Shown here: positions 43,548 to 52,982 of the stretch, piece by piece
How positions within the stretch are numbered: position 1 is the stretch's first letter
Layout: every line of letters begins with the position of its first letter
NCBI RefSeq assembly: GCF_000515395.1
Contig: NZ_KI911782.1
Location: 4,615,970-4,679,969, forward strand
Source of the DNA: Jiangella gansuensis DSM 44835
GTDB lineage: Bacteria > Actinomycetota > Actinomycetes > Jiangellales > Jiangellaceae
Direction: 5' to 3'
Length of the DNA: 64,000 nucleotides
Notes under the pieces: model-generated
The model's database searches: none
What the model was told of the DNA's origin: nothing
The model's input: the letters and a program-made list of their open reading frames with translations, nothing else
Program-made: the position numbers and the translations under genes

Positions 43548-45674
43548 ATGACCCTGCCCGTACCCCGCCATCGCCGAGCTGCCGCCGTCACCGGACTGCT
43601 CACGGCGACCGGCCTGCTCACCGCCGCCGCGCTCGCCGGCACCACCGCGGCCGGCGCAACTACCACGACCGGCACCGAGCCGGTCTTCGTCGACGGCCTG
43701 GCCCAGCCGGTGTTCGAGGGGCCCTGGATCCGGCACGAGCTGTGGGTGGAGACGGAGTTCGACACCGACGGCGACGGCGAGCTCGACCGCATGCACGTCG
43801 AGGTCGCCCGCCCGGCCGAGACCGACACCGACGGCCTCACCGTCCCGGTGGTCTACGAGACCAGCCCGTACTACTCCGGCTCGGCCAGCACCCGGCGGGA
43901 GTTCTTCTGGAACGTCACCCACGAGCTGGGGGAGCGGCCGCCGCTGCGGGTGTCGCCGCCGCCCATCGCGGCTCCGGGCCGGACCAGCCCGGTCATCTCC
44001 AACAGCCACGTCGACACCTGGGTGCCGCGCGGGTTCGCCGTGGTGCACTCCGAGTCGCCTGGCACCGGGCTGTCGCAGGGCTGCCCGACGGTGGGCGGGC
44101 CGAACGAATCACTGGCACCGAAGGCCGTCGTGGACTGGCTGAACGGCCGGGCGAGGGGCTTCACCAGCGCTGACGGCGGCGAGGAGGTGACGGCGTACTG
44201 GTCCACCGGCAAGGTCGGCATGACCGGCACGTCGTACAACGGGACGCTGCCGCTGGCGGCCGCGACCACCGGCGTCGACGGCCTGGAGGCGATCATCCCG
44301 GTCGCGCCGAACACGTCGTACTACCACTACTACCGCTCGAACGGCCTGGTGCGCAGCCCGGGCGGGTGGGTCGGCGAGGACATCGACTACCTCTTCGACT
44401 ACATCAACTCCGGTGACCCGGAGAAGCGGCAGTACTGCATCGACACCGTCCGCGACGTCATGCAGGCCGAGCACGACCGCGTCACCGCCGACTACAACGA
44501 CTTCTGGGCCGGCCGGGACTACCTCGAGCAGCTCGACGACGTCCGGGCCGCGACACTGATGGCGCACGCGTTCAACGACTGGAACGTCATGCCCGAGCAC
44601 AGCGTCCGCATCTCCGAGGCGCTGAAGGCGAACGGTGTCACCGTCCATCAGTACTTCCACCAGGGCGGGCACGGCGGGCAGCCGCCGCTGGACATGATGA
44701 ACCGCTGGTTCTCGCAGTACCTCTACGGTCAGGACAACGACATCGTGGGCGACGCGGACACGGCGTTCATCGTCCGCAACGAGACCGGGCCGAGCACCTT
44801 GACGACGTATCGGGACTACCCGAACCCCGCGGCGTCGACGGTGACGCTGAACCTGGAGCCCGGTGGCGCGACCGCGGGCGGCCTGAGCTCGCTCGTGCTG
44901 CCCGGCTCGGGGACGGAGACGCTGGTCGACGCCGGCGACACCGCCTGCAACGTCGGGGCGCTGGCCACTCAGGCGTCGCCGAACCGGCTGCTCTACGTGA
45001 CCCCGACCCTGACCGACGACGTGCACCTGTCCGGTACCGCGTCGGTCACGCTGCGGATGAGCTCCAGCGCGGCCCGCGCGAACCTGTCCGTGGCGCTGGT
45101 CCGGCTGCCCTGGACCGGCGGGTCGGACTGTGCGTCGTCCACCCGCTCCGCCTCCACCAGCGTGATCACCCGCGGCTGGGCCGACCCGCTCAACCGCGAC
45201 TCGCTGGTCGACGAGAAGCCGCTGACGCCGGGCGGGTTCGTCGATGTGACGGTGCCGCTGCAGCCGGACGACCAGGTGATCCCGGCCGGCCAGCAGCTCG
45301 GCCTCATGGTCTTCTCGACCGACCCCGAGTTCACGCTGCGGCCGCGACCGGGCACCGAGCTGACCGTCGACCTCGCCCGGACGTCGGTGGAGCTGCCGGT
45401 GGTGGGCGGACCGCTGGCGATGCCGCTGTGCGGGGAGCGGGACGAGCGCGACACCGTCGTGATCGGCGGCGTCGACTCCGGCGTGCCGAACGCGGCGCTG
45501 GCCGGCACGTGCACCGTCAACGACCACATCCTCGACGAAGCGGACTGGCCGAACCACGGCCAGTTCGTGCGGCACGTCGGCGACGTCGGCCGTGACCTGG
45601 TCGACGCCGGCGTCGTCACCGAGCGGCAGCGGGCCGCGCTGATCCGCGCCGCCGCCACCAGTCCGGCGGGCTGA
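43548..45674 (+). CDS. Secreted Xaa-Pro dipeptidyl-peptidase (S15)
   Basis: GAGGAGG precedes ATG 43548; TAGCGT at 43508-43513 is a plausible -10. A Sec signal (RRAAAVTGLLTATGLLTAAA) leads into the S15 alpha/beta-hydrolase. Nucleophile VGMTGTSYNGTLPLAAA, catalytic Asp in HAFNDWNVMPEHS and His in YFHQGGHGGQPPLDM are present. The C-terminal jelly-roll (PepX_C) domain follows. 708 aa. It releases X-Pro dipeptides outside the cell. A terminator follows. Confidence 0.88.
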   Translation: MTLPVPRHRRAAAVTGLLTATGLLTAAALAGTTAAGATTTTGTEPVFVDGLAQPVFEGPWIRHELWVETEFDTDGDGELDRMHVEVARPAETDTDGLTVPVVYETSPYYSGSASTRREFFWNVTHELGERPPLRVSPPPIAAPGRTSPVISNSHVDTWVPRGFAVVHSESPGTGLSQGCPTVGGPNESLAPKAVVDWLNGRARGFTSADGGEEVTAYWSTGKVGMTGTSYNGTLPLAAATTGVDGLEAIIPVAPNTSYYHYYRSNGLVRSPGGWVGEDIDYLFDYINSGDPEKRQYCIDTVRDVMQAEHDRVTADYNDFWAGRDYLEQLDDVRAATLMAHAFNDWNVMPEHSVRISEALKANGVTVHQYFHQGGHGGQPPLDMMNRWFSQYLYGQDNDIVGDADTAFIVRNETGPSTLTTYRDYPNPAASTVTLNLEPGGATAGGLSSLVLPGSGTETLVDAGDTACNVGALATQASPNRLLYVTPTLTDDVHLSGTASVTLRMSSSAARANLSVALVRLPWTGGSDCASSTRSASTSVITRGWADPLNRDSLVDEKPLTPGGFVDVTVPLQPDDQVIPAGQQLGLMVFSTDPEFTLRPRPGTELTVDLARTSVELPVVGGPLAMPLCGERDERDTVVIGGVDSGVPNAALAGTCTVNDHILDEADWPNHGQFVRHVGDVGRDLVDAGVVTERQRAALIRAAATSPAG

Positions 45675-45692
45675 CGCGGGACGACACGACGA

Positions 45693-45738
45693 GGGCGGCT
45701 CACCGGCGCTGCGGCGCCGGTGAGCCGCCCCTTCCTCG
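45693..45738. terminator. Bidirectional intrinsic terminator between S15 peptidase and metallophosphatase genes
   Basis: GGCGGCTCACCGGCGC (45694-45709) and its exact inverse complement (45714-45729) flank TGCG, followed by CCTTCCTC. It lies 20 nt after the peptidase stop and before the convergent gene's stop. Confidence 0.85.
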
Positions 45739-45750
45739 TGCTGGTCGCGG

Positions 45751-47409
45751 CTACCGGAGGACGGTGATCTCCGGAGTGGTGATCTGCTGGTTCACGCTCT
45801 CCAGGTAGACCACCTGCTGGCTCTGCCGCCGCGCCGACGCCGGCATCCGGACCGGGAGGTCGAGCACCCGGCCCAACTCGTCCGCCGTGGCCTCGCCGAC
45901 CAGAACGTCCTGGCCGCGCTCCACGTTGCGGACGTAGACGTCGACCGTCTCGCCCGGGTCGTACCCGTAGGCGGAGACGTTGACCGTGCCGCGGAACTCG
46001 ACTTCGGTCGTGTCGGCGACGACCTGCTCGCCCACGGTGTTCTCCGGCGTGCGGATCTCCTGGACGGTGCGCTCGCCCGCGTCGTTCTTGCGGATGACGA
46101 CACCGTCGTGGTGCTCGCCGTTGGCGTAGCGGGCCTCGTAGGTGATGGAGTCGTCGGCGACGTCGATCATCTGGTACAGCTGCTTGTCCTCGGCGGTGCT
46201 CATGACGTCGGCGCCGTTGTCGGTCCAGACGTCACCGCTGACGTCGTACATCTTGCCGCCGGACACGGACACCGCGTAGACGGTGCTGTCGTGGACGGTG
46301 GCGGACTTGCGCGACGTGCTGACGCTGCCGCGGCCGTAGGTGTGGTCGTGGCCCTGCAGGACCAGGTCCACGCCGTACTCCTCGAACAGCGGGCCCCACT
46401 GGTCGCGGACGGTCGGGTTGTTCCGGCCGGACGCGGTCGAGTACACCGGGTGGTGGAACGTCACGACGGTCCACTTGTTCGGGTTGCTGGCGAGGGTCTG
46501 CTCCAGCCACTCGGTCTGCGCGGCCATCCGCGCGGCGTTGCCCTGGTGGTTGGAGTCCAGGGAGATGAACCGCACGCCCTGGTAGTCCAGGTAGTAGACG
46601 GTCTCCTCAAGCTCCGGCACGGCCGGGCCGTTCTTCGGGTTCGGGAACTGCGGACGCCAGAAGGTCGAGAGCTGGCCGCCGCTGTACTCGTGGTTACCCG
46701 GCGTGGAGATGTTGACGACCTGGCTGTTGATGAACCCGTCGGCCGCATGCCACTGGCCCCACTGCTCCTCGCTGTTCGCGTGGTCGATGAGGTCGCCGGC
46801 GTTGACGATGACCCTCGCCGTGGGCCGGTCGGCGAATGCCTGCCGGAACACGCGCGGCAGCGCGGAGTCGAGGTAGTTCTGTGCGTCGCCGTAGTAGATG
46901 AACGAGAACGGCTCGAAGCCCTCCGCGGCGGTGGTGAAGTCGATCCATTCGCTCCAGTTGACGCCGTCGCCGACCCGGTAGGTGTAGCGGGTGCCCGGCT
47001 GCAGTTCGGTGAACTCCACCTGGTGGTACACAGAGGCATATCCCAGCGAGGTGTTCACCGGGTTGGTGGAACTGGCCATGACGGTTCGCAAGGACCCGGG
47101 CGGCGCCACCTGCCCCAGCGCCGCGGGCGCCTCCACGATCTGCGCCTGCGCGAACTCGCCACCGACCTCTGACCGCCACGTCACCTTCTGCGACGTCGCC
47201 GGGCTGGTGGTGGGGACGAGGATGATCCGGTCGGGCACGGCGGACGGCTGGTAGATCTCCGCCGCCGGCACCTTGACCGGTGCCTCGCTGTCGGCTCCGA
47301 CCGCGGCCGGGACGACGGCTATTCCGCCCCCGATCAGCGCTACGCCGACGGCGGCGCCGGCCACGCGGCGGGGGCTGAGTACCAGCCTCCGCCTACTGAC
47401 GTCACTCAC
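45751..47409 (-). CDS. Secreted purple-acid-phosphatase-type metallophosphoesterase
   Basis: GTG 47409 follows GGAGGAGA. The N-terminus has paired arginines (SRRRLVLSPRR) and a hydrophobic core, a Tat/Sec-like signal. A fibronectin-type domain (PATSQKVTWRSEVGGEF ... YTYRVGD) precedes the phosphatase: YYGDAQNYLD, VNAGDLIDH, TPGNHEYSGG, VVTFHHPVYS and LVLQGHDHTYGRG, the five metal-ligand motifs. A C-terminal domain of unknown function follows. 552 aa. It hydrolyses phosphate esters outside the cell. Confidence 0.9.
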   Translation of the reverse strand: MSDVSRRRLVLSPRRVAGAAVGVALIGGGIAVVPAAVGADSEAPVKVPAAEIYQPSAVPDRIILVPTTSPATSQKVTWRSEVGGEFAQAQIVEAPAALGQVAPPGSLRTVMASSTNPVNTSLGYASVYHQVEFTELQPGTRYTYRVGDGVNWSEWIDFTTAAEGFEPFSFIYYGDAQNYLDSALPRVFRQAFADRPTARVIVNAGDLIDHANSEEQWGQWHAADGFINSQVVNISTPGNHEYSGGQLSTFWRPQFPNPKNGPAVPELEETVYYLDYQGVRFISLDSNHQGNAARMAAQTEWLEQTLASNPNKWTVVTFHHPVYSTASGRNNPTVRDQWGPLFEEYGVDLVLQGHDHTYGRGSVSTSRKSATVHDSTVYAVSVSGGKMYDVSGDVWTDNGADVMSTAEDKQLYQMIDVADDSITYEARYANGEHHDGVVIRKNDAGERTVQEIRTPENTVGEQVVADTTEVEFRGTVNVSAYGYDPGETVDVYVRNVERGQDVLVGEATADELGRVLDLPVRMPASARRQSQQVVYLESVNQQITTPEITVLR

Positions 47410-47663
47410 GATGAGTCTCCTCCCTGGGACACTCGGACAGATCTGCCGGCACGCGCGCGGCAGTGTGTCCGATTCACCCAGGTGCGGACGAAAGATCGCG
47501 GACGCTGAGAACACCGCCGGCTGGACCGGCGATGAACAAACGACGTGGTCGTCCGCTCCTGCGACCCGGTCGCACCCGAGGCGGCGATCGGCCACCAGGT
47601 GGCGGCCGGGCGGGCACGTCGGCGACACCGGCCGTTCACCGCGACCTGCCTACGATTCCGGCC

Positions 47664-48143
47664 GTGCCGCCTCGCAGATGCTCGCTGACGATCAGCGCCG
47701 TGGCAGGCGCCGGGCTGGCGCTCGCGGTGCTGAGCGGATGCGGCGGCACCACGCACAAGGACGACACCCTGATGGACGCGCAGACGACCGGCGTACTCGA
47801 CATCGAGGGCGGCGAGTGCTTCTCCGACCCGACCTACTCCGAAGCCGCCGCCGAAGAGGTGGTCCTGTACACGTCCTGCGAGGACGGCGCGGACAACCAG
47901 TCGTACCACTTCGTGCATGCCCCCGACGGCGCGTGGGACCGCGATCAGGTGGCTGAGCTGGGGTGGGAGGGCTGCGGCGAGGAGTTCAGGAACCGCTGGA
48001 TCAGTCAGGAGGAATCCGACCTGGACTTCTTCCCGATTCTGCCGACCGAGCAGACCTGGGCCGACGGCGACCGTGTCATCATGTGCGCCGTCTACGACCC
48101 GGACGGACAGCTCACCGAGTCGGCCCTGCCGCTGCTTCGCTGA
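47664..48143 (+). CDS. Secreted lipoprotein of unknown function
   Basis: GTG 47664 follows TACGAT (47651-47656) by seven nt. MPPRRCSLTISAVAGAGLAL then AVLSGCGG gives a lipobox. The mature part has four Cys (GECFSDP, YTSCEDG, EGCGEEF, IMCAVYD), resembling septum-formation/DUF4333-like actinobacterial lipoproteins. 159 aa. The 254-bp gap to 47409 carries this promoter and the divergent metallophosphatase promoter. Confidence 0.75.
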   Translation: MPPRRCSLTISAVAGAGLALAVLSGCGGTTHKDDTLMDAQTTGVLDIEGGECFSDPTYSEAAAEEVVLYTSCEDGADNQSYHFVHAPDGAWDRDQVAELGWEGCGEEFRNRWISQEESDLDFFPILPTEQTWADGDRVIMCAVYDPDGQLTESALPLLR

Positions 48144-48149
48144 GCGAGC

Positions 48150-48758
48150 TCAGCTCGAGGGCGGCGCCGGGATCGGGGCCGCCGCCAGCGCCGCCGCCAC
48201 CGCGACCAGATTGGACGCCATGGTGTGGCCCGTCGAGTGGGACCACTCGCGGCCCTGGTCGCTGTCCAGGTAATCGGGGCCGGGCCCGGGGCCGAGGTGC
48301 CAGTACGTCCAGGCCTGCGCCGGGATGGTGAAGCCGATGTCCATCATGCCGCCGCACAGCTCGGAGATGACGTGATGGGCACCGTCCTCGTTCCCGGTCA
48401 CGACGACTCCGGCGACCCGGTCGAAGGCGACCGGGCGCCCGCGGTCGTCGGTCTCGGAGATCATCGCGTCCATCCGTTCCAGCGCCCGCTGCGCCAGCGA
48501 CGACGGCCGGCCCACCCAGGTGGGTGAGGCAACCACCAGGATCTCCGCGTCCAGGATCGCGTCATGGATGCGCGGCCAGTCGTCGCCGTCGCCGAGATCC
48601 GTGGCCACCCCCGGCGGGATGTCGAGGTCCGCGAGCCGGAACGCGGTGACGTCGACCCCGAGCTTCTCCAACCGGTCGACGACGACGCCGGCGAGCGCAC
48701 CGGTGTTGGACGGTTCCGGTGATGCCTTGAGTGTGCAGTTGAGAACGACAGCCTTCAC
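48150..48758 (-). CDS. NADPH-dependent FMN reductase/flavodoxin-like protein
   Basis: GTG 48758 follows AAGGGA. MKAVVLNCTLKASPEPSNTG is the FMN phosphate loop of the NADPH-FMN-reductase family, and LVVASPTWVGRPSSLAQRAL the second FMN contact. VAGVVVTGNEDGAHHVISEL is typical. 202 aa. Cytosolic reductase of unknown partner. It converges with the lipoprotein gene. Confidence 0.85.
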   Translation of the reverse strand: MKAVVLNCTLKASPEPSNTGALAGVVVDRLEKLGVDVTAFRLADLDIPPGVATDLGDGDDWPRIHDAILDAEILVVASPTWVGRPSSLAQRALERMDAMISETDDRGRPVAFDRVAGVVVTGNEDGAHHVISELCGGMMDIGFTIPAQAWTYWHLGPGPGPDYLDSDQGREWSHSTGHTMASNLVAVAAALAAAPIPAPPSS

Positions 48759-48886
48759 GGCGATCCCTTCGTCGGTTGCCGGGTCCGGTACCCGGTGGGC
48801 GGTGGGCACATGCGGGCGTCTGCGGGAGTCCAGGTCGAACCGCCCCGGCGCCGTTTGGCCCGGGCACCGCGGGGTATCGCACCGGC

Positions 48887-49441
48887 ATGAGCGAACCGCG
48901 TGACGTCGTAGACCTGATCGAGAAGGACCACCGGGAGATCGAGCGGCTCTTCGAACTGCTCCGCAGCGACCCCGGCCAACGTGACCTCGCCTTGGCGGAA
49001 GTGACCTCGCTGCTGATCGCGCACAGCCGCGCCGAGGAGTCCGAGGTGTACCCCGTCGCCCGCGACGAGGCCGGCGAGACCGAAGAGGTGGCGCACAGCC
49101 AGGAGGAACACGCCGAGGCCGAAGCCATTCTGGAACGGCTGGCCGCCATGGACTCTCGGGCGCCCGAGTACGACTCCGTGCTGCGCGAGCTGATCGACTC
49201 CGTCGGCCACCACGTCGAGGAAGAGGAGAACACCGTCCTGCCCGGCATGCGGGAGCGACTCAGCGACGAACGGCGAGCGGAGCTCGGCGAGGCGTTCCTG
49301 TCCGCTCGGGCCGAGCACCTGGGCGAGAAGCCGGGCGAGGCCACCCGCGACGACCTCGCCCAGCAGGCTCGCAACCTCGGCGAGGACGGCGTCGGCTCGA
49401 TGACGAAGGACGAGCTGAAGGACGCGGTCCGGCCCGACTGA
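48887..49441 (+). CDS. Hemerythrin HHE-domain protein
   Basis: ATG 48887 starts MSEPRDVVDLIEKDHREIER. The HHE domain His/Glu ligands appear in EKDHREIERLFELL, LLIAHSRAEESEVYPVA, AHSQEEHAEAEAILERLAAM and SVGHHVEEEENTVLPGM. The C-terminus ends with DGVGSMTKDELKDAVRPD, a short segment resembling the Ku C-terminal tail of the next gene. 184 aa. It binds a di-iron centre and may sense O2 or reactive nitrogen. Confidence 0.88.
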   Translation: MSEPRDVVDLIEKDHREIERLFELLRSDPGQRDLALAEVTSLLIAHSRAEESEVYPVARDEAGETEEVAHSQEEHAEAEAILERLAAMDSRAPEYDSVLRELIDSVGHHVEEEENTVLPGMRERLSDERRAELGEAFLSARAEHLGEKPGEATRDDLAQQARNLGEDGVGSMTKDELKDAVRPD

Positions 49442-49463
49442 CGACGGCACGGCGGGAGGCGAC

Positions 49464-50438
49464 GTGGCACGGTCGATCTGGACCGGATACATCAGCTTCG
49501 GGCTGGTGTCGATCCCGGTGGGGCTCTATGCGGCCACCGAAGAGCACGAGGTCGCGTTCCACCAGTTCGAACGGGGCACCTCCGACCGCATCCGCTACCA
49601 GCGGGTGAACGAGCGCACCGGGCGGGAAGTCGACTACGACGACATCGTCAAGGGGCACGACGTCGGTGGCGGCGAGCACGTGATCGTCGAGCCGGACGAG
49701 CTGGCCGACATCGCGCCCGGTCGGTCGAGGGCGCTGGAGATCGACCGGTTCGTCGACCTGGCCGACGTGGACCCGATCTTCTTCCAGAAGAGCTACTACC
49801 TGGCTCCGTCGGACGAGGAGAACACGTCGTCGTACGCGCTGTTGCGGGCGGCGCTGGCGAAGACCAACCGGGCCGCCGTCGCCACGTTCGTCATGCGCGG
49901 CAAGGAGTATCTGGCCGCGATTCGCGCCTCCGACGACGTGCTCGTGCTCGAGACGCTGCATTTCGCCGACGAGGTCCGCGACCCGGCGAAGCTCTTCGAC
50001 GACCTGCCGGACGCTCGAGGTGGCCGCAAGCAGCTGGACATGGCGGTGGACCTGATCGACGCGATGACCGAGCGGTGGCAGCCCGAGGCCTACCGCGACA
50101 CCTACACCGAGCGCGTCAAGGAGCTGGTCGAGGCCAAGCGGGAGGGCAAGGAGGTGGTGGTCGAGAGCGAGCCGGCCGCCACCGAGGTCACCGACCTGCT
50201 GACGGCGCTGCAGCAGAGCGTCGAGGCGGCGAAGAAGGGCCGCAAGGGCGGCGGGTCGAGGGCCGGCCGGAAGTCCGGGTCGAAGCTGAAGACCCGAGTG
50301 GATCCGGACCAGCTCGCCAAGGCGCCTAAGAAGGACCTGGACAAGCTGGCCCGCGAGCTGGACATCAGCGGCCGCTCGTCGATGACGAAGGACGAGCTCG
50401 CCGCGGCGATCGAGAAGGCGCGGAAGTCCGCCGCCTGA
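49464..50438 (+). CDS. ku: Non-homologous end-joining protein Ku
   Basis: GTG 49464 follows [45 protein letters not shown] and [20 protein letters not shown] define bacterial Ku, which binds DNA ends and recruits LigD. At 324 aa it has the extended Lys-rich tail ([20 protein letters not shown]) and a Rho-N-like end, [19 protein letters not shown]. No ligD is in the window. It lies 22 nt after the hemerythrin gene, so co-transcription is possible. Confidence 0.95.
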   Translation: MARSIWTGYISFGLVSIPVGLYAATEEHEVAFHQFERGTSDRIRYQRVNERTGREVDYDDIVKGHDVGGGEHVIVEPDELADIAPGRSRALEIDRFVDLADVDPIFFQKSYYLAPSDEENTSSYALLRAALAKTNRAAVATFVMRGKEYLAAIRASDDVLVLETLHFADEVRDPAKLFDDLPDARGGRKQLDMAVDLIDAMTERWQPEAYRDTYTERVKELVEAKREGKEVVVESEPAATEVTDLLTALQQSVEAAKKGRKGGGSRAGRKSGSKLKTRVDPDQLAKAPKKDLDKLARELDISGRSSMTKDELAAAIEKARKSAA

Positions 50439-50469
50439 GTGCCCCGGCCGACCTGACACACTCGATGGC

Positions 50470-51282
50470 GTGTCCGACCACGTCACCCGTTTGCGCGCCG
50501 ACTGCTCCCGCTGCGCCGGACTGTGCTGCGTCGTGCCGGCGTTCGCGAAGTCCGCGGACTTCGCGATCGACAAGCCGGCCGGCCAGCCGTGCCGGAACCT
50601 GCGCGACGACTTCGGGTGCGGCATCCACGACCGGCTCCGGGAACGCGGCTTCCCGGGCTGCACGGTGTACGACTGCTTCGGGGCCGGGCAACAGGTCGTG
50701 CAGGTGACGTTCGGCGGCGCGGCCGACTGGCGGTCGTCGGCGGAGCTGGCGAACGCGGTGTTCGGGTCGTTCACCGTCATGCGGCACCTGCACGAGCTGC
50801 TCTGGTACCTTGACCAGGCCCGGACGCTCGCGCCCGCGGGGCCGCTGCGGGACCGGCTCGGCGCCGCCTTCGACGACGTCGACGCGCTCACGACGCTCTC
50901 GCCGGAGCTGCTCGGCGAGGTCGACGTCCCCGCCCGGCGGGCCGGCGCCGACCCGCTGCTGCGTGAGGTGAGCACTCTGCTGCGGGCCGGACACCGTGGC
51001 CGTGACCTGTCTCGCGCGGATCAGATCGGTGCCAAGCTGCGCCGCGCGAACCTCGTCGGCGCCGACCTGCGGGGAGCGCTGCTCCTCGGTGCGGACCTGC
51101 GCGGCGCCGACCTTCGGTGGGCCGACCTGATCGGTGCGGACCTGCGCGGTGCCGACCTGTCCGGTGCCCGCCTCGACACCGCGATCTTCCTCACCCAGGC
51201 CCAGATCGACGCGGCTACCGGCGACGCCGCCACGGTGCTCCCGCCGCCGCTCACCCGCCCGTCCCACTGGATCGCCCGTTGA
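50470..51282 (+). CDS. Pentapeptide-repeat protein with N-terminal cysteine cluster
   Basis: GTG 50470 starts [20 protein letters not shown], a CxxCxxxCC cluster with later Cys in the same domain ([30 protein letters not shown]), suggesting a metal or Fe-S site. After about residue 175 come A(D/N)LxG-type pentapeptide repeats ([20 protein letters not shown] ...), which form a right-handed beta-helix. 270 aa. Some pentapeptide proteins protect gyrase; no evidence for that here. It starts 31 bp after ku. Confidence 0.8.
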   Translation: MSDHVTRLRADCSRCAGLCCVVPAFAKSADFAIDKPAGQPCRNLRDDFGCGIHDRLRERGFPGCTVYDCFGAGQQVVQVTFGGAADWRSSAELANAVFGSFTVMRHLHELLWYLDQARTLAPAGPLRDRLGAAFDDVDALTTLSPELLGEVDVPARRAGADPLLREVSTLLRAGHRGRDLSRADQIGAKLRRANLVGADLRGALLLGADLRGADLRWADLIGADLRGADLSGARLDTAIFLTQAQIDAATGDAATVLPPPLTRPSHWIAR

Positions 51283-51285
51283 TGA

Positions 51286-52521
51286 TCAAGGGAGCTGGGC
51301 GCGGAGGAACTCCTGCTCGGCGGCGTTGCCGGTGAGCTCCAGCGCGGCGCGGTAGGCGTCGGCCGCCTCGGCGTGCCGGCCCAGCCGTTGCAGCAGGTCG
51401 GCCTTGGTCGCCGGCAGGTACCGGTACCCGGCCAGCCGGGCGTCCCGTTCCAGCGCCTCGACCTCGGCCAGCGCCGCGGCCGGCCCGTCGACCATCGACA
51501 CCGCCACGGCGCGGTTGAGCGCCACCACCGGTGAGGGCCACACCCGCAGCAGCGCGTCGTACAGGGTGCGGATCTGCGGCCAGTCGGTGGCCGCGTAACT
51601 GGGCGCCTGGGCGTGTAGTGCCGCGATCGCCGCCTGCAGCGTGAACCGTCCGGGCGGCCCGGCGGTGAGCGCCCCGACGATCAGCCGGTCGGCCTCGGCG
51701 ATGAGCTCGCCGTCCCACGCGGATCGGTCCTGCTCCTCCAGCCGCAGCAGCCGGCCGTCGTCGTCGGTGCGCGTGGCCCGGCGGGCGTGGTGGGCCAGCA
51801 GCAGCGCCAGCAACCCGGCCGCCTCACGCTCGGCCGGCAGCAGCCGGTGCAGCATCCGGGCCAACTCCAGCGCCCGGTCGGTCAGCTCCTCGCGCACCAG
51901 GTCGGCGCCGGAGCGTGCCGTGTGCCCGGTGGCGTAGAGCAGGTGGATGACGGTGAGGACGGCCTCGAGGCGGGCCGGCAACTCAGCCGGTGCGGGCACC
52001 GCGTAGCGGATCCTGGCGGTCGCGATCTTCTTCTTCGCCCGGGTGATGCGGGCGGCCATGGTCGGCTCGGACACCAGGAACGCGTGCGCCACGTCGGGCG
52101 TGGCCACCCCACACACCAGGCGCAGGGTCAGCGCGACCCGGGCCTCCTCGGACAGCGCCGGGTGGCAGCAGGTGAAGATCAGCCGCAGCCGGTCGTCGGG
52201 GATCGTCGCCGCGTCGGCTTCGGCCGCCGTGCTACCGGCGTCGTCGCCGTCGACGGCCGGGTCGAGCAGCAGCGGCAGCTTGGCCTGCAGCGTGCGCTGA
52301 CGGCGCAGTACGTTGAGCGCGTTGCGCCGGGCGACGGTCGTCAGCCAGGCAGCAGGCCGGTCGGGGACACCGTCGCGGGCCCACGACGTCAGCGCCTGGA
52401 CGTAGGCGTCCTGCACCACCTCCTCGGCGGTGTCGATGTCGCGGGTGACCCGCACCGTCGCGGCGAGCACGAACGCCCACTCGCGACGGTGCGCGTCGGC
52501 GACGGCCTCCTGGACTCTCAG
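51286..52521 (-). CDS. ECF42-type sigma factor with C-terminal TPR-like extension
   Basis: Region 2 (LAATVRVTRDIDTAEEVVQD, AYVQALTSWARDG) and region 4 (LVCGVATPDVAHAFLVSEPT) are present, then the conserved extension (FTLQAAIAALHAQAPSYAAT, LGRHAEAADAYRAALELTGN) of the ECF42 group. A normal N-terminus (LRVQEAVADAHRREWAFVLA) exists only if translation starts at CTG 52519-52521, which overlaps the DGPF stop as CTGA; GTG 52470 is the nearest standard start but would cut region 2. The DGPF-type partner gene is just upstream, as usual for ECF42. Confidence 0.85.
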   Translation of the reverse strand: MRVQEAVADAHRREWAFVLAATVRVTRDIDTAEEVVQDAYVQALTSWARDGVPDRPAAWLTTVARRNALNVLRRQRTLQAKLPLLLDPAVDGDDAGSTAAEADAATIPDDRLRLIFTCCHPALSEEARVALTLRLVCGVATPDVAHAFLVSEPTMAARITRAKKKIATARIRYAVPAPAELPARLEAVLTVIHLLYATGHTARSGADLVREELTDRALELARMLHRLLPAEREAAGLLALLLAHHARRATRTDDDGRLLRLEEQDRSAWDGELIAEADRLIVGALTAGPPGRFTLQAAIAALHAQAPSYAATDWPQIRTLYDALLRVWPSPVVALNRAVAVSMVDGPAAALAEVEALERDARLAGYRYLPATKADLLQRLGRHAEAADAYRAALELTGNAAEQEFLRAQLP

Positions 52522-52871
52522 CTCAGGCCCGAGAAGTCGATGCCGAGGAGCGGCCGTACTTCGACGCCGCCGTCGACGATCGGCGTCATCCTGGCCAGCT
52601 CGATCGCGTGGTCGAGGTCGCGGGCCTCGATGACGAACACGCCGGCGAGCGCCTCCTTGGTCTCGATGAACGGGCCGTCGGTGACGAGGTCGCCGCGGAT
52701 GGACGTCGCGGTGCCGCTGGGCTCCAGGGCGAGGCCGCCGATCTCGCGGCCACCGTGCTCGACGATGCGCTGCGGCAGCTGCTCGTGCGCCGCCATCACC
52801 TCCGCGGGCAGGTCGGGCGCGCCACCTCCGGCCGATTCACGCTCGAAGATGAGGATCGCGTACTGCGCCAT
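52518..52871 (-). CDS. YCII-related DGPF-motif protein
   Basis: MAQYAILIFERESAGGGAPD opens the YCII ferredoxin-like fold; the defining DGPF motif is in VTDGPFIETKEALAGVFVIE. 117 aa. GGAGG lies 7 nt upstream of ATG 52871; an eight-codon frame (MTETMEAR) ends on TGATGG over this start. Such proteins are typical targets and partners of ECF42 sigma factors. Confidence 0.85.
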   Translation of the reverse strand: MAQYAILIFERESAGGGAPDLPAEVMAAHEQLPQRIVEHGGREIGGLALEPSGTATSIRGDLVTDGPFIETKEALAGVFVIEARDLDHAIELARMTPIVDGGVEVRPLLGIDFSGLS

Positions 52872-52934
52872 CAGCGGGCCTCCATGGTCTCGGTCATGTC
52901 GATCGCCTCTCAGTGTCGTGGTCGTGCGTTCACT

Positions 52935-52966
52935 TCGTCGACACGCGAGGACCGGCGGTTTCGACA
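52935..52966 (-). promoter_or_regulatory. Candidate ECF42 promoter for the DGPF/sigma operon
   Basis: On the minus strand TGTCGA (52966-52961), the described ECF42 -35 element, is followed 17 nt later by TGTCGACGA. It is about 65-95 nt upstream of the DGPF start and suggests autoregulation. Confidence 0.5.
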
Positions 52967-52982
52967 GTCGCCAGAAAATTTC

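Noticed and set aside
41898..44048. 716-codon minus-strand frame over the RNB nuclease and S15 peptidase genes
   Set aside because: No recognisable domain; both overlapped genes have complete catalytic motifs.
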